Below are positions 1 to 7,801 of a stretch of DNA of 64,000 nucleotides, in pieces (position 1 is the stretch's first letter; each line of letters starts with the position of its first letter). The stretch comes from Bdellovibrio bacteriovorus (GTDB lineage: Bacteria > Bdellovibrionota > Bdellovibrionia > Bdellovibrionales > Bdellovibrionaceae). Location: NCBI RefSeq assembly GCF_001592745.1, contig NZ_LUKD01000001.1, positions 813,384 to 877,383 of the forward strand, read 5' to 3'. The notes below the pieces were generated by a model. That model was not told where the DNA came from, ran no database searches, and saw only the letters and a list, made by a program, of their open reading frames with translations. A program made the translations under genes and the position numbers.

Positions 1-792
1 TCCCCCGGCTATAGACTTCAGGTAAATAAAACCTCCAATGCGACGGCTGCCAGCAATATCGCTGCTTCTTTTAATTTCATGTGGGCAGCACCAACTAGTT
101 CCAGCGCTAGTACTTTTGTCGGTCAGTATAACGGCGCTGAAAGTGACGGCACGTCGGCAGCTATCACTGGCGGTATTTTAGCGCAGATCAACTACACTCA
201 CCACAACGGTTCAAATGCTTTAGCTAAACTCGTGGGCTCCTGGTCCGGTACTCACAATAAATCTTCGGCAACGGTGGGATCCTCACTGGCAGTTCAGGGT
301 GAAGTGAACAATGACGCTTCGGGAGTTATTTCACAAGCAATAGGAATTCACTCGCGCATTACGAACAGCGGCAGCGGCTCGATCACGAATGCTTATGGAG
401 TGTACGTTGATGGAGTGCAAGGGACGAACAAGTGGTCCATTTATACGAATGATCCTTCAGTGCCATCGTACTTTGCCGGTTATGTTGGTATCGGAACGAA
501 CTCTCCAACAGCTCCACTGGATGTCAATGGAACGGTAAAGGCCACTAAGTTTTCGGTGGGTCCACAGATTGTCACCGCGACTTGCAGTAATAGCGCTGCA
601 GCCTCTTGTATGGCCATCGCCACGTGTCCCGCGGGAAAAACACTTCTGTCAGGAGGTTATTCAACCTCTTGGGCGGCCACCAGTGTTGTTCAGTCTGCCC
701 CCTCTTCAGGGACTACCTGGTCCTGCCAGTTTTACGGCGACAGCGCCCTCGGTCCGCATACCTGCTACGCCCTTTGCGCCAATTTCGAGTAA
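1..792 (+). CDS. fibre-like surface protein, C-terminal part
   Basis: The frame is open from the first base, so the 5' end lies outside the window. The visible part is rich in Ser, Thr, Gly, Ala and Asn, with a motif of the type VGIGTNSPTAPLDVNGTVKA just before the C-terminal domain. That motif is typical of repeat-bearing fibre or tail-like proteins, common in Bdellovibrio as so-called cell-wall anchor proteins. The last ~70 residues form a Cys-rich module (six or more Cys, with a CPAG..LLSGGYS segment). No peptidase S74 chaperone domain is visible. A surface adhesin is inferred; the ligand is unknown. Confidence 0.6.
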   Translation, partial: SPGYRLQVNKTSNATAASNIAASFNFMWAAPTSSSASTFVGQYNGAESDGTSAAITGGILAQINYTHHNGSNALAKLVGSWSGTHNKSSATVGSSLAVQGEVNNDASGVISQAIGIHSRITNSGSGSITNAYGVYVDGVQGTNKWSIYTNDPSVPSYFAGYVGIGTNSPTAPLDVNGTVKATKFSVGPQIVTATCSNSAAASCMAIATCPAGKTLLSGGYSTSWAATSVVQSAPSSGTTWSCQFYGDSALGPHTCYALCANFE

Positions 793-855
793 GAAAGAAT
801 TATGAGCGATCGCTAAACTCAAGTCGAGTCGGTGCCGCTATTTCTGCAACAGACC

Positions 856-883
856 TTAAGTTTCATTTTAAGACAGCCGATAA
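856..883 (+). promoter_or_regulatory. candidate sigma-28 (FliA) promoter
   Basis: A perfect GCCGATAA -10 element lies at 876-883. TTAAGTTT at 856-863 matches the enteric TAAAGTTT -35 at seven of eight positions (12-base spacer); read another way it is TAAG-N15-GCCGATAA. Transcription would start near 890, about 25 bases before the ATG at 916. A FliA gene lies at 44176-44961. The match is visible in the sequence; activity is inferred. Confidence 0.7.
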
Positions 884-915
884 AGCTTTTAGACAAACCA
901 TGGAAGGGTTTTCTT

Positions 916-1629
916 ATGAAGTTTATAACTTTAATTCTGCTTCTTGCCGGTTTCACGATGAAATCTCAAGCCGCCGATATCACCATCGTCGATGTTCGTC
1001 GCAATATCACGATGTCTGAAGATGACACCGTTTACAAAGACTTCTACATCAATGCAGGTCCCTCTTCAGGATTAAAAAAGAATCTTGTCGTCACGGCCGT
1101 TCGCAAACTCAATATTCGTGATGCCAGTGGTGCCAACGCTGTCGGTGAAATCACCGTGCCGGTGGGCCAGCTAAAAATCATCGCCGTTTACGACAAAGTC
1201 GCGGTCGCGCGCGAGTACACTCTTTTATCTCGTGATGAACTTCCGATGCTTGAGCAAGTAGGGATGATGACCGGAGACCGCATAGATCTTCAAGGCTCAT
1301 TCATTGATAATTCTAAGCCCAAACCAAAACGCAAAGTAGCCGAAGCCTCTAGCGAAACGACCGCAACAACGGCCACGGTGGTTTCACTCACCGTCGCCCC
1401 TTCAGCCGCTGGTTTAAGCACAGGGGCAGGAGCCCTTTCCCCTACCCCGGCCTCCCCCGCGGGAGCGAACCCTGTAGTTTCTGCCAATTTAAAAGCGGAT
1501 AGTATCCTTTCTGCCGCAACTAATAGCAGTTCAGCCCCTGCCGCCCCTGCGGCTGCGGCATCCTCGGCTACCGCCGGGGAAACCCTTGAAAAAACGGCGG
1601 ATTCTGGTAACAACACTCTTCATGAGTGA
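916..1629 (+). CDS. secreted protein of unknown function, likely FliA-regulated
   Basis: 237 residues. ATG 916 was chosen because it follows a GGAAGGG site and gives a clean signal peptide ending at SQA-AD; the longer frame from 832 reads through a sigma-28 promoter. The mature N-terminal ~110 residues look like a compact beta-rich domain (ADITIVDVRRNITMS...). The last ~90 residues are a low-complexity Ala/Pro/Ser/Thr tail, probably disordered or a linker. I do not recognise a family. The promoter suggests a motility- or flagellum-linked export protein. The end overlaps prmA by eight bases. Confidence 0.7.
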   Translation: MKFITLILLLAGFTMKSQAADITIVDVRRNITMSEDDTVYKDFYINAGPSSGLKKNLVVTAVRKLNIRDASGANAVGEITVPVGQLKIIAVYDKVAVAREYTLLSRDELPMLEQVGMMTGDRIDLQGSFIDNSKPKPKRKVAEASSETTATTATVVSLTVAPSAAGLSTGAGALSPTPASPAGANPVVSANLKADSILSAATNSSSAPAAPAAAASSATAGETLEKTADSGNNTLHE

Positions 1630-2524
1630 CAATTCTTATTTCCGCGTCCGCCTAAGCCAAGTACCAGCAGAGCTGGAAGACATCATCACCACGCATAGTT
1701 TTGAATGTGGAGCCTCTGGAGTGACAGAGGCTTTGGCTTTTATTCAACCAGATCTTACCTACGACCCTAAACTTCTTCACGTCCGCTCTCACGAAGTCGA
1801 TGTGTTCTTCCCTGAAAAACCGGCACAAAATTTCTTTGATGGCCTTCTAGATATCAACGGTGGCATCAAATGGAATATTTTCGAAGAAGAAAACAAAGAC
1901 TGGCTGGAGGAGTGGAAAAAAGGTTTTAAACCTTTCAAGCTCGTCGGTGATTTCTGGGTTGTTCCAAGCTGGTTGCAACCTCCTGAAGAATGCAAACACG
2001 CGATCTTCATTGATCCGGGTATGGCGTTTGGAACGGGCACACATGCAACCACGCAAATGATGGCCTTCTTTATTCACAAACTCGCTGAAAAATACAAGAA
2101 CGACGTGAAAGAGTGGGCTCTTCTAGATGTCGGAACCGGCACGGCAATTTTAGCAATGCTTGCGCAGATGAGCGGCATGGGCCTTGTCACTGGGATTGAA
2201 ATTGATCCGGAAGCGCGTCGAGTGGCTCGTGAAAACGTGAAGTTGAACAAGCTTGAACAAATCGACATCCCCGAAACACAGATCGAAGACATGCGCTCGC
2301 AGTACGATGTCGTAGTTGCGAACATCATCGATGGAGTTCTGATCAACATCAAATCAGATCTTCTTCGTGTGCTAAAACCAGGTGGTCATATTCTTCTGAC
2401 AGGTATTTTAGAAGAACGCGACAATCACTTCTTTGAAAAGTTCATGGAAAACTCAGGCCTCACCGTTCTTCGTCGTTTAGAAAAAGACGAGTGGGTTGGA
2501 TACTGGGCGCAGTCAAAAGCATGA
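1622..2524 (+). CDS. prmA: ribosomal protein L11 methyltransferase
   Basis: 300 residues. PrmA trimethylates amino groups of ribosomal protein L11 using S-adenosylmethionine. Seen: the family segment GMAFGTGTHATTQ, the SAM-binding motif LLDVGTGTAILA, and a catalytic-type VVANIIDGVL motif. ATG 1622 overlaps the stop of the upstream gene (ATGAGTGA); the longer frame from 1586 adds a basic stretch foreign to the family. The stop overlaps the rsmE start (ATGA), so the two methyltransferases are probably translationally coupled. Confidence 0.93.
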   Translation: MSDNSYFRVRLSQVPAELEDIITTHSFECGASGVTEALAFIQPDLTYDPKLLHVRSHEVDVFFPEKPAQNFFDGLLDINGGIKWNIFEEENKDWLEEWKKGFKPFKLVGDFWVVPSWLQPPEECKHAIFIDPGMAFGTGTHATTQMMAFFIHKLAEKYKNDVKEWALLDVGTGTAILAMLAQMSGMGLVTGIEIDPEARRVARENVKLNKLEQIDIPETQIEDMRSQYDVVVANIIDGVLINIKSDLLRVLKPGGHILLTGILEERDNHFFEKFMENSGLTVLRRLEKDEWVGYWAQSKA

Positions 2525-3282
2525 GACGTTATTGGATAGAGAAAAAAGATTTATTCCAAGATCAGGTGAATTTCACCGGCGATGTCTTTCATCATATTTT
2601 CGATGTCTGTCGCCAAGAGGTCGGTTCAAAGTTTGAGGTTCTTACCGAAGACAGCAAAGCCTACTTCGTTGAAGTCACTCAAGTCTCAAAGAAAAATGCC
2701 ACCGCAAGAATTCTAGAAGAACGCGTGATTCCTCCATTAAAGGAACCACACATTCATTTAGCACTCTCTATTTCGCGTTTTCCAGTGATGGATGCGATCA
2801 TGGAGAAAGCTGTCGAAATGGGTGTTAAAAGCATTCAACCTTTCTTTTCTGAATTCAGCTTCCTGCGAACAGGCGAAAAACTTTCTGACAATAAAGTGGA
2901 GCGTTGGGATAAGATCGTCCGCTCCGCCACCCAACAATCTGGCCGCGGCGACCTCATGAAAGTTCAACCGGCAATTCCGTTTGAGAAAGTTTCAGGTTTG
3001 ATTAACCGAGATGCGGGACATGTGGGTCTATTTGCTTATGAGGGTCCGTCGACTCTTAGCATCAAGGATTATGTTCAACAGGTGAAGTCCCAAAACCCTC
3101 AAGGTGTGAAAGCCATCTGGATTATCGTGGGCTCTGAAGGGGGTTTCTCTCACAATGAAGTCGAAAAATTCCAGGAACTAGGCCTTCGCCCAGTCACCTT
3201 GGGACCCCAGGTTTTGCGAGTTGAAACGGCTTGCATGGCTCTGGTATCAGTCCTAAAGTATGACTTTGATCTGATGTGTTGA
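2521..3282 (+). CDS. rsmE: 16S rRNA (uracil-1498-N3)-methyltransferase
   Basis: 253 residues. RsmE methylates U1498 of 16S rRNA and belongs to the SPOUT (knotted) methyltransferases. Seen: an N-terminal PUA-like region (MRRYWIEKKDLF...GDVFHHIFDVCR), the central MEKAVEMGVKSIQPF segment, SATQQSGRGD, and the C-terminal knot motifs IIVGSEGGFSHNEVE and LGPQVLRVETA. ATG 2521 overlaps the prmA stop. Length is normal for the family. Confidence 0.95.
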   Translation: MRRYWIEKKDLFQDQVNFTGDVFHHIFDVCRQEVGSKFEVLTEDSKAYFVEVTQVSKKNATARILEERVIPPLKEPHIHLALSISRFPVMDAIMEKAVEMGVKSIQPFFSEFSFLRTGEKLSDNKVERWDKIVRSATQQSGRGDLMKVQPAIPFEKVSGLINRDAGHVGLFAYEGPSTLSIKDYVQQVKSQNPQGVKAIWIIVGSEGGFSHNEVEKFQELGLRPVTLGPQVLRVETACMALVSVLKYDFDLMC

Positions 3283-3293
3283 AAGGAGAGGGA

Positions 3294-4073
3294 ATGGATC
3301 CCTTCGAGGAATTTGAGTTTAAGCCACTCACGGACGGTCTAGGTTTTCACAAAAAGAAAACAACAGGCGCTGCCAAAGACGAAGCTCAGACAGAAACGTT
3401 TTCTAAAAACCGTATGATGGATCAAGGCTTGGAATTGATCGAGGAATCCTCGGTCGATCCTTTGCGTCCTCCTCTTCCACGCAAAAACCGCAACTCTTCA
3501 ACACAAATTCAACCGACTCCAGGTGCTACAGAAGTGGGCGGAGACGGTTCAGCCGCGGTTGATGAAATTCTTAAGACACTTCAAAAAAACCGTCGTTTGG
3601 ATTTCGACAACAGCAAACAAAAAATCTCTCAAACTGCTGTTAAAGAAGAGTACAAAAAAGCGACTTGGAGTTTTTCAGCTGCCATGCTTGATGGCATGCT
3701 TGTCGTAGCTTCGAGCCTTCTTTGCATGATCATTCTTTTGGTTATCACGAAAGTGGATTTGATTGGCAACCTTACGAACCCAGACTCTCAAGGTATGATC
3801 TATCTTGCGACTTTGTCTTTGTTCGCGATGGTGAGCTTTGCTTACCTAACAGTAAATCGTCTATTCATGGGTTGCACTCCAGGCGAATGGGCTTTTGATC
3901 AACGCGTAGGTCAACCTGCAGAGTTGAACAAAGCTTCTTACTCTTTACGTGTAGTCGCTCGTTCCTTCCTCGTGATCGTCACTGGGTTTATCGTATTCCC
4001 ACTTCTTTCGACTGTTCTGGGACAGGACCTTGCGGGTTCTATCACAGGCGCTCGTCTGTATAAAAAGGCATAG
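3294..4073 (+). CDS. RDD-family membrane protein
   Basis: 259 residues. ATG 3294 follows AAAGGAGAG at good spacing. The first ~120 residues are hydrophilic and likely cytoplasmic. The rest is an RDD-type module: helix 1 with AAMLDGMLVVASSLLCMIILLVI, a second helix, the loop RLFMGCTPGEWAFDQRVG and a third helix near the C terminus. RDD proteins are poorly defined membrane proteins, some linked to ion transport. The housekeeping operon gives little hint of the job. The Asp of the RDD motif is present; the Arg is less clear. Confidence 0.75.
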   Translation: MDPFEEFEFKPLTDGLGFHKKKTTGAAKDEAQTETFSKNRMMDQGLELIEESSVDPLRPPLPRKNRNSSTQIQPTPGATEVGGDGSAAVDEILKTLQKNRRLDFDNSKQKISQTAVKEEYKKATWSFSAAMLDGMLVVASSLLCMIILLVITKVDLIGNLTNPDSQGMIYLATLSLFAMVSFAYLTVNRLFMGCTPGEWAFDQRVGQPAELNKASYSLRVVARSFLVIVTGFIVFPLLSTVLGQDLAGSITGARLYKKA

Positions 4074-4077
4074 TTCT

Positions 4078-4545
4078 ATGGGCCAAGTTCGTAAATTTGA
4101 TGATATTGAAAACAGCTTGGCTCCACTTCGCTCTCAAGGAAAAAAAGTCGTCTTCACAAACGGATGCTTCGACCTTTTGCACGTCGGCCATGTTCGTTAC
4201 CTTCAAGAAGCTAAAGCCTTGGGTGACGTCCTGGTTGTAGGTGTGAATTCAGATGCGAGCGTTAAAAAACTTAAAGGCCCCACTCGCCCCGTACAAATTG
4301 AAAATGACCGTGCCGAGATCTTAGCGGCTTTAGGAGCCGTGGATTTCACGGTGATCTTCACTGAAGAAACGCCCGAAAATCTGATTCACAGAGTTCGTCC
4401 CGATATCTTAGTAAAAGGTGGCGATTGGAGTATTGAATCCATCGTCGGTGCTCCTTTTGTGATGTCCTATGGCGGGAAAGTGATGTCATTGCAATTCGTT
4501 GACGGCAAATCCACAACAAAGCTGATCGAAAAAGCGCAAAAATAA
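4078..4545 (+). CDS. rfaE2: D-glycero-beta-D-manno-heptose 1-phosphate adenylyltransferase
   Basis: 155 residues. This nucleotidyltransferase makes ADP-heptose for the LPS inner core. Seen: FTNGCFDLLHVGHVRYL (the HxGH nucleotide-binding motif), VGVNSDASVKKLKGPTRP and the C-terminal VDGKSTTKLIEK. It is the stand-alone form without the kinase domain of HldE; no heptose kinase gene is in the window. ATG 4078 fits the family start; the longer frame runs into the RDD gene. Last gene of the operon. Confidence 0.92.
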   Translation: MGQVRKFDDIENSLAPLRSQGKKVVFTNGCFDLLHVGHVRYLQEAKALGDVLVVGVNSDASVKKLKGPTRPVQIENDRAEILAALGAVDFTVIFTEETPENLIHRVRPDILVKGGDWSIESIVGAPFVMSYGGKVMSLQFVDGKSTTKLIEKAQK

Positions 4546-4564
4546 TTTAAAAAATTAGAGATAT

Positions 4565-4600
4565 AAAAAAAGGGAATACAGATTTTGTATTCCCTTTTTC
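4565..4600. terminator. bidirectional intrinsic terminator
   Basis: A stem GGGAATACA / TGTATTCCC with a short loop, flanked by an A run on the left and a T run on the right. It lies between the convergent rfaE2 and the lipoprotein gene and can serve both. Confidence 0.9.
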
Positions 4601-4603
4601 ATT

Positions 4604-5455
4604 TTAGTTCGTGGGACAGATGGCCGCGCGTTCAGCCGCGGTGATTGAAAACTTCACGTAGGGTTTGAAAGCCTTTAAACGATTGCGAATTGTCGTGAAT
4701 CCAGAAGAATTCCCATCCGTATTTTTCACCCAATAGGCATCCACTTTTTCATTACTCCAGCCACAGAACTGTTTCAAGGCCATGCCTGAAATCAGGCCCG
4801 ATGAATGCCAGCCGTTCCAGCAGTGCGCATAGATCGGACCATTCATTTTCCCTTTGATACGGTTGTAGACCATTTGCAGGATGGCTTCGTTTTCTCCTGC
4901 TGCCGCATATTGCTTGTACTGCATGGTATGGCTTTGGTGAGACGTGTTTTGACAAGACACACTTCGAGGTGCTGTTTCGTAGTTTTCTGAATAAAGATAA
5001 ACGGAGGCTCCGAAGTCTTCTTTACAAAGATTATTCAGACCGACAGTGGGCAATGGATTTACATTGTTTCTTGGCGTGCTGAGATACTTATTATTAGCTC
5101 CCCCACGGTACATCACACCATGAAGAACAACACGAAAATTGCGAGTGCCCCAAAGCTCATCAACACCATCACCTCTGTTATCAGTGAGTTTTGCGAAAGT
5201 GTCAGCCAGTTCGTAACGGTCTTTGTACTTCTGAGCTTCTCTTTGAATACTGAATGCAGTGGAACCAGTATCTGGTGGTACAATAGCTCCTCCAGATGAA
5301 TTGGAATCGTCAGGTATTTGATTGGGCTCCTCTTGACCCACATTTCCCGAAGCGGCGTCTCGCACGCCTTTCATGAGCGCAGCTTCCATACATCCTGTAA
5401 GTTGAGTAACGGCAGCGAATAAAATGATTGCGGTTTTGAAATATCCTGTTTTCAT
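4604..5455 (-). CDS. lipoprotein with degenerate tyrosine/dual-specificity phosphatase signature
   Basis: 283 residues from ATG 5455, which has AAGAGA upstream; starts at 5467 and 5488 are possible. Lipobox QLTGC near residue 22 predicts a membrane-anchored envelope protein. After a Ser/Pro-rich linker comes a domain with VMYRGGANNKYLSTPRNNV and, near residue 211, HCWNGWHSSG. This aligns with the phosphatase loop HCxxGxxR(S/T)G, with Cys212 present but Ser at the Arg position (218). Phosphatases of this fold need that Arg, so this is either a pseudophosphatase or a changed enzyme. Two more Cys pairs may form disulfides. Confidence 0.6.
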   Translation of the reverse strand: MKTGYFKTAIILFAAVTQLTGCMEAALMKGVRDAASGNVGQEEPNQIPDDSNSSGGAIVPPDTGSTAFSIQREAQKYKDRYELADTFAKLTDNRGDGVDELWGTRNFRVVLHGVMYRGGANNKYLSTPRNNVNPLPTVGLNNLCKEDFGASVYLYSENYETAPRSVSCQNTSHQSHTMQYKQYAAAGENEAILQMVYNRIKGKMNGPIYAHCWNGWHSSGLISGMALKQFCGWSNEKVDAYWVKNTDGNSSGFTTIRNRLKAFKPYVKFSITAAERAAICPTN

Positions 5456-5658
5456 TCTCTTGATCATGCTGAAGTTTTGTCGAAACACACAATCAGACTA
5501 GACCCACTTTTTTCCTAATACGAGGCACTCGCAGATTTTCCTATCCCTTTGTAGCGGCGGGTCTTCTGTAGATAAGAATATTCTCTTTTTTGTAAGGTGC
5601 GGATGGCTCCGTTCCTCTTTATAAATGGCTCATCACCCTAAGCAGAAAAGAGTTTAAA

Positions 5659-7014
5659 ATGAGTAAGAAATGGATTTCCGTCCTTTGTGTCACCGCGTGC
5701 GCGTCTTCTTCATTCGCCTTGAATCTCTCGGAGTTGCAAGGTGAACGCCGTGTAGAGTTTAGATCACCTCAAGGCCTGGCAGAGGTTTGTGTTGTTCCAA
5801 AAAAATGGCCAGGAGCTTCTTATCGTGCCGATGATGTAGAAAAAGAAAATGATCTTTGCAGTTACGACTTTCACACCAATATGGGAATTTGTCCGAAATA
5901 CACTTCAACAAACCCCGCAATCCTTTTATTAAAACCCAACGCCTCTTATTCCAAGGCGGCGATTGATGCTTCTAACTGCGACGTTAAAAAGATGAATGTG
6001 AAAACGGAAGCCAAATTCAAGCAGTCCGTGACGTGCTCGTACACTCCGGCCATTCTTGCTTACTATCCGATTTCTAGAATTTTAGGCAACGTCGGTCGCG
6101 TTCCGGTAGCCGTTATTCGTTCCATGGATCGGGACGTCCATTCTCGTCAGACTGACAAAGCTATTGCCCATTTTCAGAATAGTGCTGATGAAATTAAATA
6201 CTCTTGGAATGCCATGGGGAAAGTTCATAAAAATCCCGCGAACTACCCAACCGTCATTGATGGAACTTTGAGCCAGATTTACGGAGCTCTTTCCGATAAT
6301 ATTAAAAACGAAGAGCAATATGTTGAAGTCAGTGGCAAAGGCTCGTATGACACGCGCTATGAGCGTTTTTTACAGCAGCCTCCATTCTTAAAAGTTTCTG
6401 GCTCTCAAACAGTTGAACAAATGTTGGGAACAAAAGACTTTGCAACCGTGGCGCAGACCGTAACTCAGATGAAGGATGTGTCGGATTTAGTTCTCTTAGA
6501 CACTCTGATGAATCAACAAGACCGTATTGGAAACATTCACTATAAATTTTATTGGTACGCCGCGAACCCATCGACCCAAAAGATCGAACGCATGAAGTCC
6601 GAAGCAAAGTGGGTGGGAAATCAATTGCAAGTCCCGCAAGCGGAAAGAGATTTGATGGCTGGAAAGCAAGCCGCTCTTATCAAAGAAATGGTTCTTAAGG
6701 ACAATGACTGCGGCATCGTTAAAACCAACATGATGAGACGAGTGAGCGCATTGGAAAAAGTCCGACATATGAGCTACAACACTTACCGTCGCTTTATGGC
6801 TTTTGAGCGCACGTTAAAAGATGCCTACACCAAAGATTATTTCATGAAAGAGATGCTTTTCACTTCTAGCGACTACGGTGTCCTAGTGGGAAATGCGTCT
6901 AAAGCAAAACAAATCCTGCTTTCAAAATGCCAAGCTGGCGAATTGATTTTCGACGTGGATCTTGAAACATACATCCCAGGCGCGACGAAACCTTCTTATC
7001 GTTGTGATCTATAG
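5659..7014 (+). CDS. secreted protein with FAM20-kinase-like motifs
   Basis: 451 residues with a signal peptide ending near SSFA-LN. No annotated bacterial family comes to mind, but the motif order resembles FAM20C/PI3K-like atypical kinases: a possible ATP-Lys in LLLKP (Lys92), a possible Glu (Glu117), the segment AILAYYPISRILGNVGRVPV (131-150) matching the FAM20-type helix plus VP strand, LLDTLMNQQDRIGN (catalytic-type Asp288 and Asn292) and LKDNDCG (Asp348/Asp350, metal-binding type). Cys residues fit export to the periplasm or beyond. The kinase idea is inference from motifs only. It converges on the VTC gene one base away. Confidence 0.55.
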   Translation: MSKKWISVLCVTACASSSFALNLSELQGERRVEFRSPQGLAEVCVVPKKWPGASYRADDVEKENDLCSYDFHTNMGICPKYTSTNPAILLLKPNASYSKAAIDASNCDVKKMNVKTEAKFKQSVTCSYTPAILAYYPISRILGNVGRVPVAVIRSMDRDVHSRQTDKAIAHFQNSADEIKYSWNAMGKVHKNPANYPTVIDGTLSQIYGALSDNIKNEEQYVEVSGKGSYDTRYERFLQQPPFLKVSGSQTVEQMLGTKDFATVAQTVTQMKDVSDLVLLDTLMNQQDRIGNIHYKFYWYAANPSTQKIERMKSEAKWVGNQLQVPQAERDLMAGKQAALIKEMVLKDNDCGIVKTNMMRRVSALEKVRHMSYNTYRRFMAFERTLKDAYTKDYFMKEMLFTSSDYGVLVGNASKAKQILLSKCQAGELIFDVDLETYIPGATKPSYRCDL

Positions 7015-7056
7015 TTTATCGATAAAGGATTCCTGACGAGACCACGTCAGGAATCC
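7015..7056. other. dyad cluster at a convergent gene junction
   Basis: A perfect 12-base palindrome TTTATCGATAAA (7015-7026) is followed directly by a perfect 12-base-pair hairpin, GGATTCCTGACG (7027-7038) and CGTCAGGAATCC (7045-7056), with a 6-base loop. The hairpin lies inside the last codons of the VTC gene. T runs are weak on both sides, so it is a poor standard terminator. Confidence 0.75.
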
Positions 7057-7801
7057 CTAAGTGAGTCGCCATAGAGTTGCCAAACTTAGAAAACGACCCG
7101 CCGACCAATCCAAACTTACGAATCAGATCAATCATCCAAAGCGGAATTTTCTTTTCACACTTCAGTTCTAAAACCACGCACTTTCCCGGCTCTTCAAAAG
7201 ATTCCGGGTGATCGTAATGCGACAAAAGCTTCTCGTTGGGCGTAACAGTCCAAGTGTTCGCTTCGTGAAAACGCAGGTCGCGGTCAAAGGTCACACGGGC
7301 ATAGTCATCAACGTGGGATATATACGCCTTCCGACGATACTGAGTCAGTATGACGGGGCCGACGTTGTAAGTGATTTTCTGTCTTAGAAAGTCCTCAAGA
7401 TTACCTTTGGAGCCTTCCTCGACATTCTCCGGAATAGTGTCGTATTCCAGAATATCCGACCAGTTGGGAATAGACACCTTTGCTCGTTTCTTTTTAACGA
7501 ACTCTCGCACCTTGTACTTCACTTCAAAAAAATAGGGAGGCGCTGTTCCCGCTCCATAAGACCTGATTCGCATATTAAAACTAAAGGCATTAGCGCGCTC
7601 TTTAAAATGAAGAATAAAATAAGACGGAGAATCCAGATAAAGACTATTGATCGTATAATATTTGTCGTCCGCGATCTCAGAGAAATGATCCATGTAGCAA
7701 TAGGCTTCAACAAACCGGGATATAGGTTCGACCATATCGGGAGAGATCAGGTACTTTAACTCATACCGCTCTAAGTTTAAGGGCGAAACCTGAATGCTCA
7801 T
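7016..7801 (-). CDS. VTC-domain polyphosphate polymerase
   Basis: 261 residues, a stand-alone VTC catalytic domain (triphosphate tunnel fold). The yeast homologue Vtc4 makes polyphosphate from ATP inside a basic tunnel. Seen: ERYELKYLI at residues 11-19, YTINSLYLDSP, MRIRSYG, FFEVKYK, KKKRAKV, QYRRKAYIS, RVTFDRDL and VLELKCE, which are the charged strands of the tunnel. No SPX domain or membrane helix, so the enzyme is cytoplasmic or held by partners. ATG 7801 overlaps the stop of the TolC-like gene (ATGA). Last gene of a four-gene operon with a DUF4956 membrane protein, a frequent VTC partner in bacteria. Confidence 0.88.
   Translation of the reverse strand: MSIQVSPLNLERYELKYLISPDMVEPISRFVEAYCYMDHFSEIADDKYYTINSLYLDSPSYFILHFKERANAFSFNMRIRSYGAGTAPPYFFEVKYKVREFVKKKRAKVSIPNWSDILEYDTIPENVEEGSKGNLEDFLRQKITYNVGPVILTQYRRKAYISHVDDYARVTFDRDLRFHEANTWTVTPNEKLLSHYDHPESFEEPGKCVVLELKCEKKIPLWMIDLIRKFGLVGGSFSKFGNSMATHLGIPDVVSSGILYR

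Noticed and set aside
1290-1616. Minus-strand frame opposite the Ala/Pro tail at 1320-1620
   Set aside because: Low-complexity tail of the plus gene leaves the other strand open by chance.
5590-5625. TTGTAA and TATAAA as a sigma-70 promoter for the gene at 5659
   Set aside because: Spacer is 24 bases, too long for a normal promoter.
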